A stretch of DNA of 64,000 nt, from positions 310,001 to 374,000 of the forward strand of contig NZ_JBNDNA010000001.1 of the NCBI RefSeq assembly GCF_049856175.1, written 5' to 3'. Source of the DNA: JB111 sp049856175 (GTDB lineage Bacteria; Actinomycetota; Actinomycetes; Actinomycetales; Actinomycetaceae). Below the pieces are notes generated by a model, which made no database searches, was not told where the DNA came from, and saw nothing but the letters and a program-made list of their open reading frames with translations. The number at the start of each line of letters is the position of its first letter. Within the stretch, counting starts at the first letter, position 1. The translations under genes were made by a program, and so were the position numbers. Of this stretch, positions 7,968 through 16,098 are shown piece after piece.

Positions 7968-9461
7968 GTGACGACGACCGACGCGACGACCACGCCCTGG
8001 GGGCCGCCGCCTTTCCCGGAGCCCCCGGAGCGCGGGGAGGTCGACGTCGTCGCCGGCCGGACCGTGGTCTGGGCGCCCGGGACCGTGCTGCGGGCCGGCC
8101 GGGTGGTCCTGGGAGGCTCGCCGTTCTCCGTCACCGTGGTCCCCGAGGAGTTCCGGGACTTCGCCACCCGGGTCTGCGACGCCGAGGAGCACGGCGCCGA
8201 GGCGGCGGACGACACCGAGCGCGCCGCCGCACGGTTCCTCCTCGACCTCGGCATCGTCCACCCCAAGCCGGTCGCCTACGGCGAGGTCACCGACGTCGAG
8301 GTCGTCATCCCGATGTACGGGGACCCGACCCTGCTGGACCCCCTGCTGGCCTCGCTCGCCGTCGAGGGGCACCCGGTGACCGTCGTCGACGACGCCACCC
8401 CCGACCCGGAGCACGCGTCCCGGATCGCGGCGATCGCCGACCACTACGGCGCACGACTCATCCGGCACGACGTCAACCAGGGGCCGGGCGGCGCCCGCAA
8501 CACCGGCTTCGCTGCGACCAGTGCGCCGTTCATCGCGTTCATCGACTCCGACGCGCGCGCGAGCGACGACTGGATCGCCCGCCTGCGCCCCATGCTCGAC
8601 GACGAGCAGCTCGGCGCGGTCGGTCCTCGCGTGCGCCCGCGGTTCGACGGGGACAGCGCCATCGAGCTCTACGAGGACACCCGCTCCGAGATCGACATGG
8701 GACCGGTCCCCAGCCGCGTCGTCCACGGCGTCATGGTCGGCTGGCTGCCCAGCGCCGCGGTCCTCGTGCGGCGCTCCGCCGTCACCGACCCGCCGTTCGA
8801 GCCGGGCCTGCGCATCGGCGAGGACGTCGACCTGTTCTGGCGAATGGACGAGGCGGGCTGGAACGTCCTGTACGCCCCGGACGTTCAGGTGTTCCACGAG
8901 GTGCGGACCACGTGGCGGGCCTTCATGGGCCGCCGCGCCGGGTACGGCAGCTCCGCCGCGCTTCTCGAGCAGCGGCACCCGCTCCGCCTCACCCCGGCCT
9001 CGCCGAGCCTGTCCGGCCTCGCCGTCATCGGGCTGGCCTCGACCGGGCACCGGTGGCTGGCCGCCGGCGTCGCCGGCTACGAGCTCGCCCGCCAGCGCGC
9101 GAGCCTGCCCGACGAGGTGCCGCTGAGCGTCGTCGCCGAGATGGCCGGCCGGCAGATCTGGTCCGACGGCTTCTGGACGGGACACCTGCTGCGCCGCGAC
9201 TGGTGGCCGGTCGGCTGGGCCGTCCTCGCGTCGACGCCACGCTCCGGGCTTGCGCGCGGGGTGGCGGCAGCCATGATGTGGGAGCCGGTACGTGACCACA
9301 TCCTCCGGCCCACGCGTCTCGGGCCGGTCAAGAGCCTGGCCATGCGGTTGCTCGACGACGCCTCCTACGGCACGGGCGTCATCACGAACGCGATCCGGGA
9401 GCGGGTCCCGAACGTCGTCACCCCGCGCCCGCGCATCCCCTGGTGGCCCCGCGGACGCTGA
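7968..9461 (+). CDS. GT2 family glycosyltransferase resembling mycofactocin MftF
   Basis: 497 residues. The N-terminal 90 residues (WAPGTVLRAGRVVLGGSPF...) resemble the peptide-binding PqqD-like extension of the MftF family. The GT2 core follows: VVIPMYGD, VVDDATPD, NQGPGGARNTGF and the metal-binding FIDSDARASDDWI. A second conserved acidic motif is RIGEDVDLFWRMDEAGW. The C-terminal part contains hydrophobic stretches that could contact the membrane. The GTG start follows an ACAGGAG Shine-Dalgarno. MftF proteins glycosylate mycofactocin with beta-1,4-glucose, but no mftA-E is present in the window, so this may be a remote member of the cluster or a protein of related architecture with another acceptor. 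Confidence 0.75.
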   Translation: MTTTDATTTPWGPPPFPEPPERGEVDVVAGRTVVWAPGTVLRAGRVVLGGSPFSVTVVPEEFRDFATRVCDAEEHGAEAADDTERAAARFLLDLGIVHPKPVAYGEVTDVEVVIPMYGDPTLLDPLLASLAVEGHPVTVVDDATPDPEHASRIAAIADHYGARLIRHDVNQGPGGARNTGFAATSAPFIAFIDSDARASDDWIARLRPMLDDEQLGAVGPRVRPRFDGDSAIELYEDTRSEIDMGPVPSRVVHGVMVGWLPSAAVLVRRSAVTDPPFEPGLRIGEDVDLFWRMDEAGWNVLYAPDVQVFHEVRTTWRAFMGRRAGYGSSAALLEQRHPLRLTPASPSLSGLAVIGLASTGHRWLAAGVAGYELARQRASLPDEVPLSVVAEMAGRQIWSDGFWTGHLLRRDWWPVGWAVLASTPRSGLARGVAAAMMWEPVRDHILRPTRLGPVKSLAMRLLDDASYGTGVITNAIRERVPNVVTPRPRIPWWPRGR

Positions 9462-9470
9462 TCCTCGCCC

Positions 9471-9519
9471 CGCGTCCCCCGCGTCCCCCGCGTCCCCCGC
9501 GTCCCCCGCGTCCCCCGCG
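9471..9519. repeat. 9-bp tandem repeat (CGCGTCCCC)n
   Basis: Five perfect copies of CGCGTCCCC plus a partial sixth follow shortly after the glycosyltransferase stop. Simple slippage-prone repeat in the spacer before the aminotransferase gene. Confidence 0.9.
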
Positions 9520-9594
9520 CTGACCTCGCACGGTGGGAGGGCCGCTCCGTGACCCTGTGCCCCGCGCAGGGGTGGGGCGGGGCATGCTGGACCG

Positions 9595-10689
9595 ATGGCC
9601 AGCACGTTCCCGCCCAGCCCCGCACACCCCGCCGATCTCCTGCGGGCCGACATCGCGTCGCTGCCCGCTTACGTCCCCGGCGAGCGCCCCGCGCAGGACC
9701 GGCCGGTCGCCAAGCTGTCGTCCAACGAGATGCCCTACCCGCCGCTGCCCGGCGTGGCCGAGGCCGTGCTCGCCGCCGTCCAGGACTCGGGGCGCTACCC
9801 CGACATGGCTGCCGTGGACCTCGTCGAGGCGCTGGCGACCCGGCACGGCGTGGCGCCCGAGCAGGTGGCGCTCGGCGGCGGCTCGACCGCGGTGCTCGAG
9901 ACGATCCTGCGAGCGACCTCCGGGCCGGGGGACGAGGTCGTCGCTCCCTGGCGCAGCTTCGAGGCGTACCCGATCGCCGTACAGGTCACCGGCGCGTCCA
10001 TGGTGCGCGTACCGGTCGATGCCGAAGGGCGCCACCGCCTCGACGCGATGGCCGAGGCGGTCACCGACCGCACCCGCGTGATCCTGCTCTGCTCACCGAA
10101 CAACCCGACCGGCACCGCGCTCACGCGGGGGGAGGTAGAGCAGTTCCTCGCCGACGTCCCGCCGACGGTGCTCGTCCTCCTCGACGAGGCCTACATCGAC
10201 TTCGTCACCGCGGACGACCCGACCGACGGTCCCTCGCTGCTGCCCGCGCACCCGAACCTCGTGGTCCTGCGGACGTTCTCCAAGGCCGCCTCCCTCGCCG
10301 GTCTGCGCGTGGGTTACGCCCTCGGTCATCCCGACGTCGTGGCCGGCATCCGCGCGGCCTCGACCCCGTTCGGAGTCTCCAGCCCCGCGCAGGCGGCGGC
10401 GCTCGCGGCCCTCGACGCCGATGCGGAGATCCGCCGGCGCGTCGCCGAGGTCGTCGCGGAGCGCGAGCGGCTCGTGGCGGGGCTGCGCGCACTCGGGCTC
10501 GAGATCCCGGACACCCAGGCCAACTTCGTGTGGCTGCAGCTGGGCGACGGCGCGGCGCCGTTCGCGGACGCCGCCCGCGAGGTCGGCCTGCTCGTCCGGC
10601 CCTTCCCCGGCGACGGGGTGCGGATCAGCATCGGGACGAGCGAGGACACCGACGCCGTTCTCGCGCTCGTGGCCGAGCGCATGGGCTGA
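9595..10689 (+). CDS. hisC: Histidinol-phosphate / aromatic aminotransferase, PLP-dependent
   Basis: Class I/II aminotransferase of the HisC/Pat family, 364 residues, converting imidazole-acetol phosphate to histidinol phosphate with glutamate, or transaminating aromatic amino acids. Motifs: KLSSNEMPYPP substrate entry strand, SPNNPTGTALT, DEAYIDF, and RTFSKAASLAGLRVGY with the PLP Schiff-base Lys230; the phosphate-contacting Arg of HisC is suggested by the final RISIGTSED region. The ATG is six bases after a CATGCT -10-like box, so the message is probably leaderless. No other his genes are adjacent, so the in vivo role could be the Pat-type phenylalanine aminotransferase. Confidence 0.85.
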   Translation: MASTFPPSPAHPADLLRADIASLPAYVPGERPAQDRPVAKLSSNEMPYPPLPGVAEAVLAAVQDSGRYPDMAAVDLVEALATRHGVAPEQVALGGGSTAVLETILRATSGPGDEVVAPWRSFEAYPIAVQVTGASMVRVPVDAEGRHRLDAMAEAVTDRTRVILLCSPNNPTGTALTRGEVEQFLADVPPTVLVLLDEAYIDFVTADDPTDGPSLLPAHPNLVVLRTFSKAASLAGLRVGYALGHPDVVAGIRAASTPFGVSSPAQAAALAALDADAEIRRRVAEVVAERERLVAGLRALGLEIPDTQANFVWLQLGDGAAPFADAAREVGLLVRPFPGDGVRISIGTSEDTDAVLALVAERMG

Positions 10690-10845
10690 GCGCTCGCTGA
10701 GTGCATGGGCTGGGAGCGCGGAGCGCGGTGCCCTTCGTCGGACATGCGGTCGGAGCTCTGCGACGTCGGGCACGCACTCGATCCCGCCCGTGCGCGGCCG
10801 CGAGCCGGGGGCCGTTCGGGCCTGGCCCTCGTCGTCGAGGCGAGC

Positions 10846-11241
10846 TCAGCCCTCGTGGCCGATGAGCCACCGCACCCCGTAGCGGTCCACCAGGGTGCCG
10901 TCGTGGTCGCCCCACGGCCGCGCCTGCAGCGGGTCGATGACGCGGCCACCTGCGGAGAGCGCGTCGCACCAGGCGGCGAGGGTGCCCGGTCCGGCCGTAC
11001 CGAGCAGCGAGAGGAACATGCCGGTCATGGCCACGCCGTCCTCGTTCGCACCGGCATCCGCGCCGGCGATCTCGACGGGGCCGACCAGCATCGCGTGGGC
11101 GACCGCGTCCGGCGGCCCGTCGTGCCGCCCGGCTTCCCCGTAGTCGACGACCGTGAGCTCACCGCCGAACACCGCCCGGTAGTGCTCCATCGCCTCGCGG
11201 GCGGTTCCCGGGAACAGCAGGTACGGGACGAGTCCGCTCAT
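10846..11241 (-). CDS. VOC family protein (PhnB/glyoxalase-like)
   Basis: 131-residue protein with the PhnB-type arrangement: LVPYLLFPGTAREAMEHYRAVFGGEL at the N-terminus, a central metal-site-like MLVGPVEIAGAD, and a C-terminal DRYGVRWLIGHEG that matches the closing strand of the family. Such proteins have no single assigned reaction. The ATG is preceded by TACCAT with six bases between, the same leaderless layout as other genes here. It is transcribed away from the E1-E2 operon. Confidence 0.8.
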   Translation of the reverse strand: MSGLVPYLLFPGTAREAMEHYRAVFGGELTVVDYGEAGRHDGPPDAVAHAMLVGPVEIAGADAGANEDGVAMTGMFLSLLGTAGPGTLAAWCDALSAGGRVIDPLQARPWGDHDGTLVDRYGVRWLIGHEG

Positions 11242-11307
11242 GCCGCGATGGTAGGGGCGTAGTGCCGCGAGGTGGCAGGGCGGCCGGCCCTGTCGGTGAG
11301 TCAGTGA

Positions 11308-11354
11308 GGTAGGTATCGAGTCAGTGCCCCCGGTCGATTGACTCGGTACCTACC
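11308..11354. promoter_or_regulatory. 16-bp inverted repeat
   Basis: GGTAGGTATCGAGTCA (11308-11323) is matched by its reverse complement at 11339-11354 with 15 of 16 positions identical and the odd one able to form G-U, separated by 15 bases. In addition GAGTCAGTG is directly repeated at 11298-11306 and 11318-11326. It could be a transcript hairpin or a bipartite operator between two divergent genes. Confidence 0.6.
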
Positions 11355-11417
11355 CGATTGCCTGGGTGACGGCTCAGGGTGTGGGGCAGGCCACCGCGCG
11401 GCGCGCTCGCGCTCGAA

Positions 11418-11449
11418 CCTACACCTGTGTAGCCTACACAACCGTAGGT
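11418..11449. promoter_or_regulatory. Putative operator: alternating CTACAC/GTGTAG hexamers
   Basis: CTACAC (11419-11424), GTGTAG (11427-11432) and CTACAC (11434-11439) alternate orientation with 2- and 1-base spacers, framed by ACCTAC (11417-11422) and GTAGGT (11444-11449). The symmetry is typical of a dimeric repressor site. It lies about 235 bases before the E1 alpha start, so a regulator of the operon is the natural reading (inference). Confidence 0.5.
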
Positions 11450-11531
11450 AGCTTGCCGGGCCCGCACGTGCTGATCCACGAGCGGTGCCCGACGGCTCGG
11501 ACGAGGTGCGCCGATCGCGCGCAGAGTCTCG

Positions 11532-11564
11532 CCGGCCGGCCGCGCAGATCGCGTGGCCGGCCGG
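11532..11564 (+). promoter_or_regulatory. GC-only hairpin in the leader of the E1-E2 operon
   Basis: CCGGCCGGCC (11532-11541) pairs perfectly with GGCCGGCCGG (11555-11564) around a 13-base loop that itself contains GCG/CGC. Possible attenuator or mRNA stabiliser; no T-tract. Confidence 0.35.
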
Positions 11565-11683
11565 GCACGGGCCGGGGGCAGGAGCAGGATGGTGCCGCGC
11601 CGGGCGAACCGCCGGGCCGGCCGGCACGACGACGTCCGGGCCCGAACCAGCACCACAGCGTCGGACGACCGAAGGAGGACCAC

Positions 11684-13024
11684 GTGTCCGTTCCCACGAC
11701 GAACGCCCCGCACGCATCGGCCGGCCCGTCGGCCGCGGGCGGCGAGGCAGCCGCAGCCCCGGACGGCAGCACGACGCCGAACGGCACCGCCCCGAACGGT
11801 CCCGACACCCAGAACAGCCCCGCGGCCCCGCACGGCGCCTCGCTCGACCCGGACGACGCCGTCGTCCAGCTCCTCACCCCGGCCGGCGAGCGCGTCGACC
11901 ACCCCGTCTACGGCCCGCTCGTCGACGAGCTCACGCCCGACACGCTCCGCACGATGTACCGCGACATGGTCCTCACCCGCGCGTTCGACGCCGAGGCCAC
12001 GCTGCTCCAGCGCCAGGGCGAGCTCGGCCTGTGGGCGTCCAGCCTCGGCCAGGAGGGCATCCAGATCGGCTCCGCCCACGCCCAGCGCCCCGCGGACATG
12101 GTCTTCCCCAGCTACCGGGAGCACGGCGTCGCCCACGTCCGTGGCCTGCCCCTGACCGACCTCCTGCCGGTCATGCGCGGGACCCGCCACGGCGGGTGGG
12201 ACCCCCGCGCGCACAACTTCCAGGTCCAGACGTTCGTGATCGCCGCCCACACGCTGCACGCCGTCGGCTTCGCGATGGGCATCCAGCGCGACGGCGACGT
12301 CGGCACCGGGACCGACCGCGACCGGGCCGTCGTCGTGTACCACGGCGACGGCGCCACCTCGCAGGGCGACTTCAACGAGTCGCTGGTCTTCGCCGCCTCC
12401 GCCCAGGCGCCGGTCGTCCTCATCTGCCAGAACAACAGCTGGGCGATCTCGGTCCCCACCCGGGTCCAGTCGCGCGTGCCGATCGCCCGGCGTGGCCCCG
12501 GCGTCGGTATCCCCGCGGTCCGGGTCGACGGCAACGACGTCCTGGCCTCCTACGCGGCGACGACCGAGGCCCTGCGCCGGGCCCGGGCCGGCGAGGGCCC
12601 CACGCTCGTCGAGGCCGTCACCTACCGGATGGGTGCCCACACGACGTCGGACGACCCCACCCGCTACCGGGAGCGCGCGGAGGAGGAGGAGTGGCGGGCG
12701 AAGGACCCGATCGACCGGCTGCGCGCCCACCTGCTCGCCACCGGCCTCGCCGACGACGCCTTCCTCGCGGCGGTCACGGCCGACGCCGAGGCCCTCGCCC
12801 GCGAGACCCGCGCCGCCTGCCTCGCCGACCGTGCCGGCCGGCCCGAGGAGATGTTCGACCACGTCCACGCGCTCCCGCACGCACAGGTCGAGGCCGACCG
12901 CGCCGCGATGTCGGCTTTCGAGGCCGGGTTCGCCGACGCGGACACCGCGGACACGGCCGGCACCACCGGCAACACCACCGCGGACACGACCGGCACCACC
13001 GCGTATGCGCAGGAGGCCCGCTGA
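11684..13024 (+). CDS. Branched-chain 2-oxoacid / pyruvate dehydrogenase E1 component, alpha subunit
   Basis: Thiamine-diphosphate-dependent decarboxylase subunit of an E1 alpha2-beta2 enzyme. 446 residues with a disordered Ala/Pro/Asn-rich leader of about 55. The TPP/Mg motif runs from GDG (221-223) to NN (250-251). SLGQEGIQIG, FPSYREHG and RMGAHTTSDDPTRYR match the BCKDH/acetoin-type alpha subunit. The GTG start has an AAGGAGGA Shine-Dalgarno seven bases upstream. The last 30 residues are a low-complexity Asp/Thr/Ala/Gly tail. It is followed by E1 beta with a TGATG overlap and by E2, but no E3 gene is nearby. Branched-chain 2-oxoacids are the best guess for the substrate (bkdA equivalent); pyruvate cannot be excluded. 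Confidence 0.9.
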   Translation: MSVPTTNAPHASAGPSAAGGEAAAAPDGSTTPNGTAPNGPDTQNSPAAPHGASLDPDDAVVQLLTPAGERVDHPVYGPLVDELTPDTLRTMYRDMVLTRAFDAEATLLQRQGELGLWASSLGQEGIQIGSAHAQRPADMVFPSYREHGVAHVRGLPLTDLLPVMRGTRHGGWDPRAHNFQVQTFVIAAHTLHAVGFAMGIQRDGDVGTGTDRDRAVVVYHGDGATSQGDFNESLVFAASAQAPVVLICQNNSWAISVPTRVQSRVPIARRGPGVGIPAVRVDGNDVLASYAATTEALRRARAGEGPTLVEAVTYRMGAHTTSDDPTRYRERAEEEEWRAKDPIDRLRAHLLATGLADDAFLAAVTADAEALARETRAACLADRAGRPEEMFDHVHALPHAQVEADRAAMSAFEAGFADADTADTAGTTGNTTADTTGTTAYAQEAR

Positions 13025-14046
13025 TGCACCCCGCCCCGCCGGCCACGGCGACCACGCTCCCGCTCGCGCGCGCCATCAACGCCGGGCTGCGCGCGGCACT
13101 GACGCACGACCCCACGGTCCTCGTCATGGGCGAGGACGTCGGCCCCCTCGGCGGCGTCTTCCGGGTGACCGACGGCCTGCAGGCCGAGTTCGGCGCGGAC
13201 CGGGTCGTCGACACGCCGCTGGCGGAGTCCGGCATCGTCGGCACGGCGGTCGGGCTGGCGATGGCCGGCTACCGTCCCGTGGTCGAGATCCAGTTCGACG
13301 GCTTCATCTTCCCGTCCTACAACCAGATCACCACGCAGCTCGCCAAGCTCAGCTACCGCACGTCCGGCGCGCTGAGCATGCCGGTGGTCGTGCGTGTGCC
13401 CTACGGCGGCCACATCGGGGCGATCGAGCACCACAGCGAGTCGCCCGAGTCGCTGTTCGCCCACACGGCCGGCCTGCGGATCGTCAGTCCGGCGAACGCC
13501 GCCGACGGCTACGCCATGATCCAGCAGGCCATCGCCTCCCCGGACCCCGTGCTGTTCCTCGAGCCGAAGGCCCGCTACTGGGAGAAGGGTCCCGTCGAGC
13601 TCGACGCCCCCGTCGACCTCAGCCCCGGGGCGCTCACGAACGACCTGCACGCCGCCCGCGTGGTCCGGCCCGGCACGGACCTGACGATCGCCACCTACGG
13701 GCCCGGCGTGAAGGTCGCACTCCAGGCCGCGGAGGTCGCCGAGCAGGAGGGCTCGAGCCTGGAGGTCATCGACCTGCGCTCGATCTCCCCCCTCGACGTC
13801 GATGCCGTGGCGGCCTCCGTCCACCGCACCGGCCGGCTCGTGGTCGTCCACGAGGCGCCGACGTTCTTCGGGCCGGGCGCCGAGCTGGCCGCCGCCGTCC
13901 AGGAGCGCTGCTTCTACGAGCTCGAGGCGCCGGTCCTGCGCGTGGGTGGGTACCACACGCCGTACCCTGCCTCGACGCACGAGTCCGTCTACCTGCCCTC
14001 CCTCGACCGGATCCTCGACGCCGTCGAGCGTTCGCTCGCCGCCTGA
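13024..14046 (+). CDS. 2-oxoacid dehydrogenase E1 component, beta subunit
   Basis: 340 residues, partner of the alpha subunit in the E1 heterotetramer. Family landmarks are VLVMGEDVGPLGGVFRVTDG, DTPLAESGIVGTAVGLAMAG, VVEIQFDGFIFPSYNQI and the VRVPYGGHIGAIEHHSESPE loop that supplies the catalytic His; the transketolase C-terminal domain is seen from LTIATYGPGVKVAL and SLEVIDLRSISPLD. The ATG overlaps the alpha stop (TGATG), so translation is coupled and the subunits are made in equal amounts. Spacing to E2 is 22 bases. Confidence 0.93.
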   Translation: MHPAPPATATTLPLARAINAGLRAALTHDPTVLVMGEDVGPLGGVFRVTDGLQAEFGADRVVDTPLAESGIVGTAVGLAMAGYRPVVEIQFDGFIFPSYNQITTQLAKLSYRTSGALSMPVVVRVPYGGHIGAIEHHSESPESLFAHTAGLRIVSPANAADGYAMIQQAIASPDPVLFLEPKARYWEKGPVELDAPVDLSPGALTNDLHAARVVRPGTDLTIATYGPGVKVALQAAEVAEQEGSSLEVIDLRSISPLDVDAVAASVHRTGRLVVVHEAPTFFGPGAELAAAVQERCFYELEAPVLRVGGYHTPYPASTHESVYLPSLDRILDAVERSLAA

Positions 14047-14068
14047 GCCGTCACGACAAGGAGCCGAG

Positions 14069-15700
14069 ATGAACGACCAGCGTCACCGGACCTTCCGCCT
14101 GCCCGACGTGGGGGAGGGGCTGACCGAGGCCGAGATCGTCAGCTGGTCGGTCGGCGTCGGCCAGCGCGTCGAGGTCAACCAGGCGCTGTGCGAGATCGAG
14201 ACGGAGAAGTCGGTCGTCGAGCTGGCGAGCCCCTGGTCGGGTGCCGTGCGCGCGCTCCTCGTCGAGGAGGGGGCCACCGTCGAGGTCGGTGCGCCGATCG
14301 TCGAGCTGGACACCCGCCCCGACGAGCCCGACGACGACGCCGCCCCCGAGCCGGCGGCCACCGCCGCCGGCGACGCGAGCGCCGAGGCGGGCGACGGGTC
14401 CGGCGCCGTCCTCGTGGGGTACGGGACGCGTCCCGGTGCCGCGCGCCGTCGGCCGCGGGTCGCCACCCCGGCCTCCGGTCCCGCAGGGTCGGGAGCCACC
14501 GGGTCCTCCGGTCCTGCACTCTCGACCGCCACGCCGTCCGCCGCGCAGGTGCCCGCCACCCCGGCCTCCGGTCCCGTACCCGCCACCCAGGGGGCGGGCC
14601 CCTCGACGGGCGCCTCGAGTGCCACCGGCCCGACCCCGCTCGTCTCGCGTCCTTCGCCGGCCGGCACGCGCGTCGCCCCCGGGAGGCCCCGCCCCGCGCC
14701 CGGTACCGCGTCCTCGGCCGACCCGACGTCCGGCCCGGCTCGGCCGGCCGTCCCCGCGCGCGGCGGGTCGAGCACGCGGTTCGTGCCGACGTCGGGCGGA
14801 CCGACCCGGGCCAAGCCACCGGTCCGCCGGCTCGCGAGGGATCTCGGGGTCGACATCGACTCGGTCCACGGCACCGGGCCCGGCGGGATCGTCACGCGCG
14901 AGGACGTCGTCGCGCTCCACGAGCGGTCCGACGTGCAGCAGCTGGCCACGTGGTCCGAGGACGAGCCGTGGCTCGAGGGCGGCTCGGTGTCCCCGGACGG
15001 CCGTCGCACGCGCGTGCCCGCCCGGTCGGTGCGCCGCCGGACGGCCGAGGCGATGGTCCAGTCCGCCTTCACCGCCCCGCACGTCACCGAGTTCCACACG
15101 ATCGACGTCACGCGGACGATGGACCTCGTCGCGCGGCTGAAGAAGGACCGGGAGTTCGAGGGCCTGCACGTCACCCCGCTGCTCATCGCGATGCGGGCGC
15201 TGCTGCTGGCCGTCAACCGGCACCCGGAGATCAACGCCTCGTGGGACGACGACACGCAGGAGATCGTCTACAAGCACTACGTCAATCTCGGCATCGCGGC
15301 GGCGACACCCCGCGGCCTCGTGGTGCCCAACGTCAAGGACGCCCACCGGCTCAACCTCAAGGAGCTCGCCCAAGCCCTCGGCGAGCTCACGTCGTCGGCG
15401 CGCGCCGGCCGCACCCAGCCGGCACAGATGGCCGACGGCACCATCACCATCACCAACGTCGGCGCCTTCGGCATCGACACCGGCACGCCGATCCTCAACC
15501 CGGGGGAGGCCGCGATCCTCGCACTGGGCGCCGTGCGGCAGCAGCCGTGGGTGCACGAGGGCGAGATCGCGGTCCGGTGGGTGACGCAGCTGGCGCTGAG
15601 CTTCGACCACCGCCTCGTCGACGGCGCGCTCGGCTCGTTCGTCCTCAAGGACATCGCCACGATCCTCGAGGACCCGTCGATGGCGCTGGTCTGGGGCTGA
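14069..15700 (+). CDS. 2-oxoacid dehydrogenase E2 component (dihydrolipoyl acyltransferase)
   Basis: 543 residues. One lipoyl domain (1-80) with lipoyl-Lys47 in EIETEKSVVEL; a long Ala/Pro/Gly/Ser-rich linker containing several short repeated phrases such as PATPASGPVPAT; a peripheral-subunit-binding domain (KPPVRRLARDLGVDIDSVHGTG); and the acyltransferase core ending in FDHRLVDGALG with catalytic His514 and Asp518. ATG preceded by AAGGAG. It transfers the acyl group from E1 to CoA; lipoamide is reoxidised by an E3 that must be encoded elsewhere. One lipoyl domain and the E1 alpha/beta organisation favour a branched-chain complex. Confidence 0.94.
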   Translation: MNDQRHRTFRLPDVGEGLTEAEIVSWSVGVGQRVEVNQALCEIETEKSVVELASPWSGAVRALLVEEGATVEVGAPIVELDTRPDEPDDDAAPEPAATAAGDASAEAGDGSGAVLVGYGTRPGAARRRPRVATPASGPAGSGATGSSGPALSTATPSAAQVPATPASGPVPATQGAGPSTGASSATGPTPLVSRPSPAGTRVAPGRPRPAPGTASSADPTSGPARPAVPARGGSSTRFVPTSGGPTRAKPPVRRLARDLGVDIDSVHGTGPGGIVTREDVVALHERSDVQQLATWSEDEPWLEGGSVSPDGRRTRVPARSVRRRTAEAMVQSAFTAPHVTEFHTIDVTRTMDLVARLKKDREFEGLHVTPLLIAMRALLLAVNRHPEINASWDDDTQEIVYKHYVNLGIAAATPRGLVVPNVKDAHRLNLKELAQALGELTSSARAGRTQPAQMADGTITITNVGAFGIDTGTPILNPGEAAILALGAVRQQPWVHEGEIAVRWVTQLALSFDHRLVDGALGSFVLKDIATILEDPSMALVWG

Positions 15701-15738
15701 GCCCCGGCGCTCGACGACGACGAAGGCAGGCGATACCC

Positions 15739-16065
15739 GTGGCACGGTCCGACGACGCCCTCCACCCCGACGTGCAGGTCGGCATGTACTCCTTCCGGAC
15801 GCCGGAGCCGGTCCGCCTCGCCACGTTCTGGGGCGAGCTCATGGGGCTGCCGATGGCGGACGGGGCATCGGATCAGATCGCCATGCTCGACCTCGACCAC
15901 GAGGTCGGACCGATCACGTGGCTGTTCGAGCCCGACCTCCGACACCAGACCCGCGACCTCGGACCGGCGAGCGTCGACCTGACACGTGCGAACCGAGTCG
16001 CCGCTGACCTCGAGGATGAGGCGACTGGCGGAGAGTGCTGGACGGTCGACGGTGACCGTGGCTGA
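15739..16065 (+). CDS. Short VOC/glyoxalase-like protein
   Basis: 108 residues. The N-terminal GMYSFRTPEPVRLATFWGELMGLPM phrase is the standard first strand-helix of VOC proteins, and ITWLFEP fits a second strand. The C-terminal half expected for a complete VOC domain is weak, and the last 35 residues lack the closing motif, so the gene may be truncated or diverged. GTG start with GAAGGCAGG upstream. It lies 38 bases after the E2 stop and may be read through with the operon. Confidence 0.6.
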   Translation: MARSDDALHPDVQVGMYSFRTPEPVRLATFWGELMGLPMADGASDQIAMLDLDHEVGPITWLFEPDLRHQTRDLGPASVDLTRANRVAADLEDEATGGECWTVDGDRG

Positions 16066-16098
16066 CGAGGTGGTCGTGCCGGGCTGAGCGCCCGCCCC

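Larger units (their letters stand above)
11242..11683. other. 442-base intergenic region ahead of the 2-oxoacid dehydrogenase operon
   Basis: No convincing gene. It holds three structural elements annotated separately: a 16-bp inverted repeat (11308-11354), an alternating CTACAC/GTGTAG array (11419-11449) and a 10-bp GC-only hairpin (11532-11564). The length and content suggest a regulated promoter with a long leader for the rightward operon. Confidence 0.6.

Noticed and set aside
9471..9519. Possible CRISPR-like repeat
   Set aside because: 9-bp units with no spacers. It is a simple tandem repeat.
11366..11683. Upstream in-frame extension of E1 alpha
   Set aside because: The region holds inverted repeats and a hairpin, and a good Shine-Dalgarno precedes the GTG at 11684.
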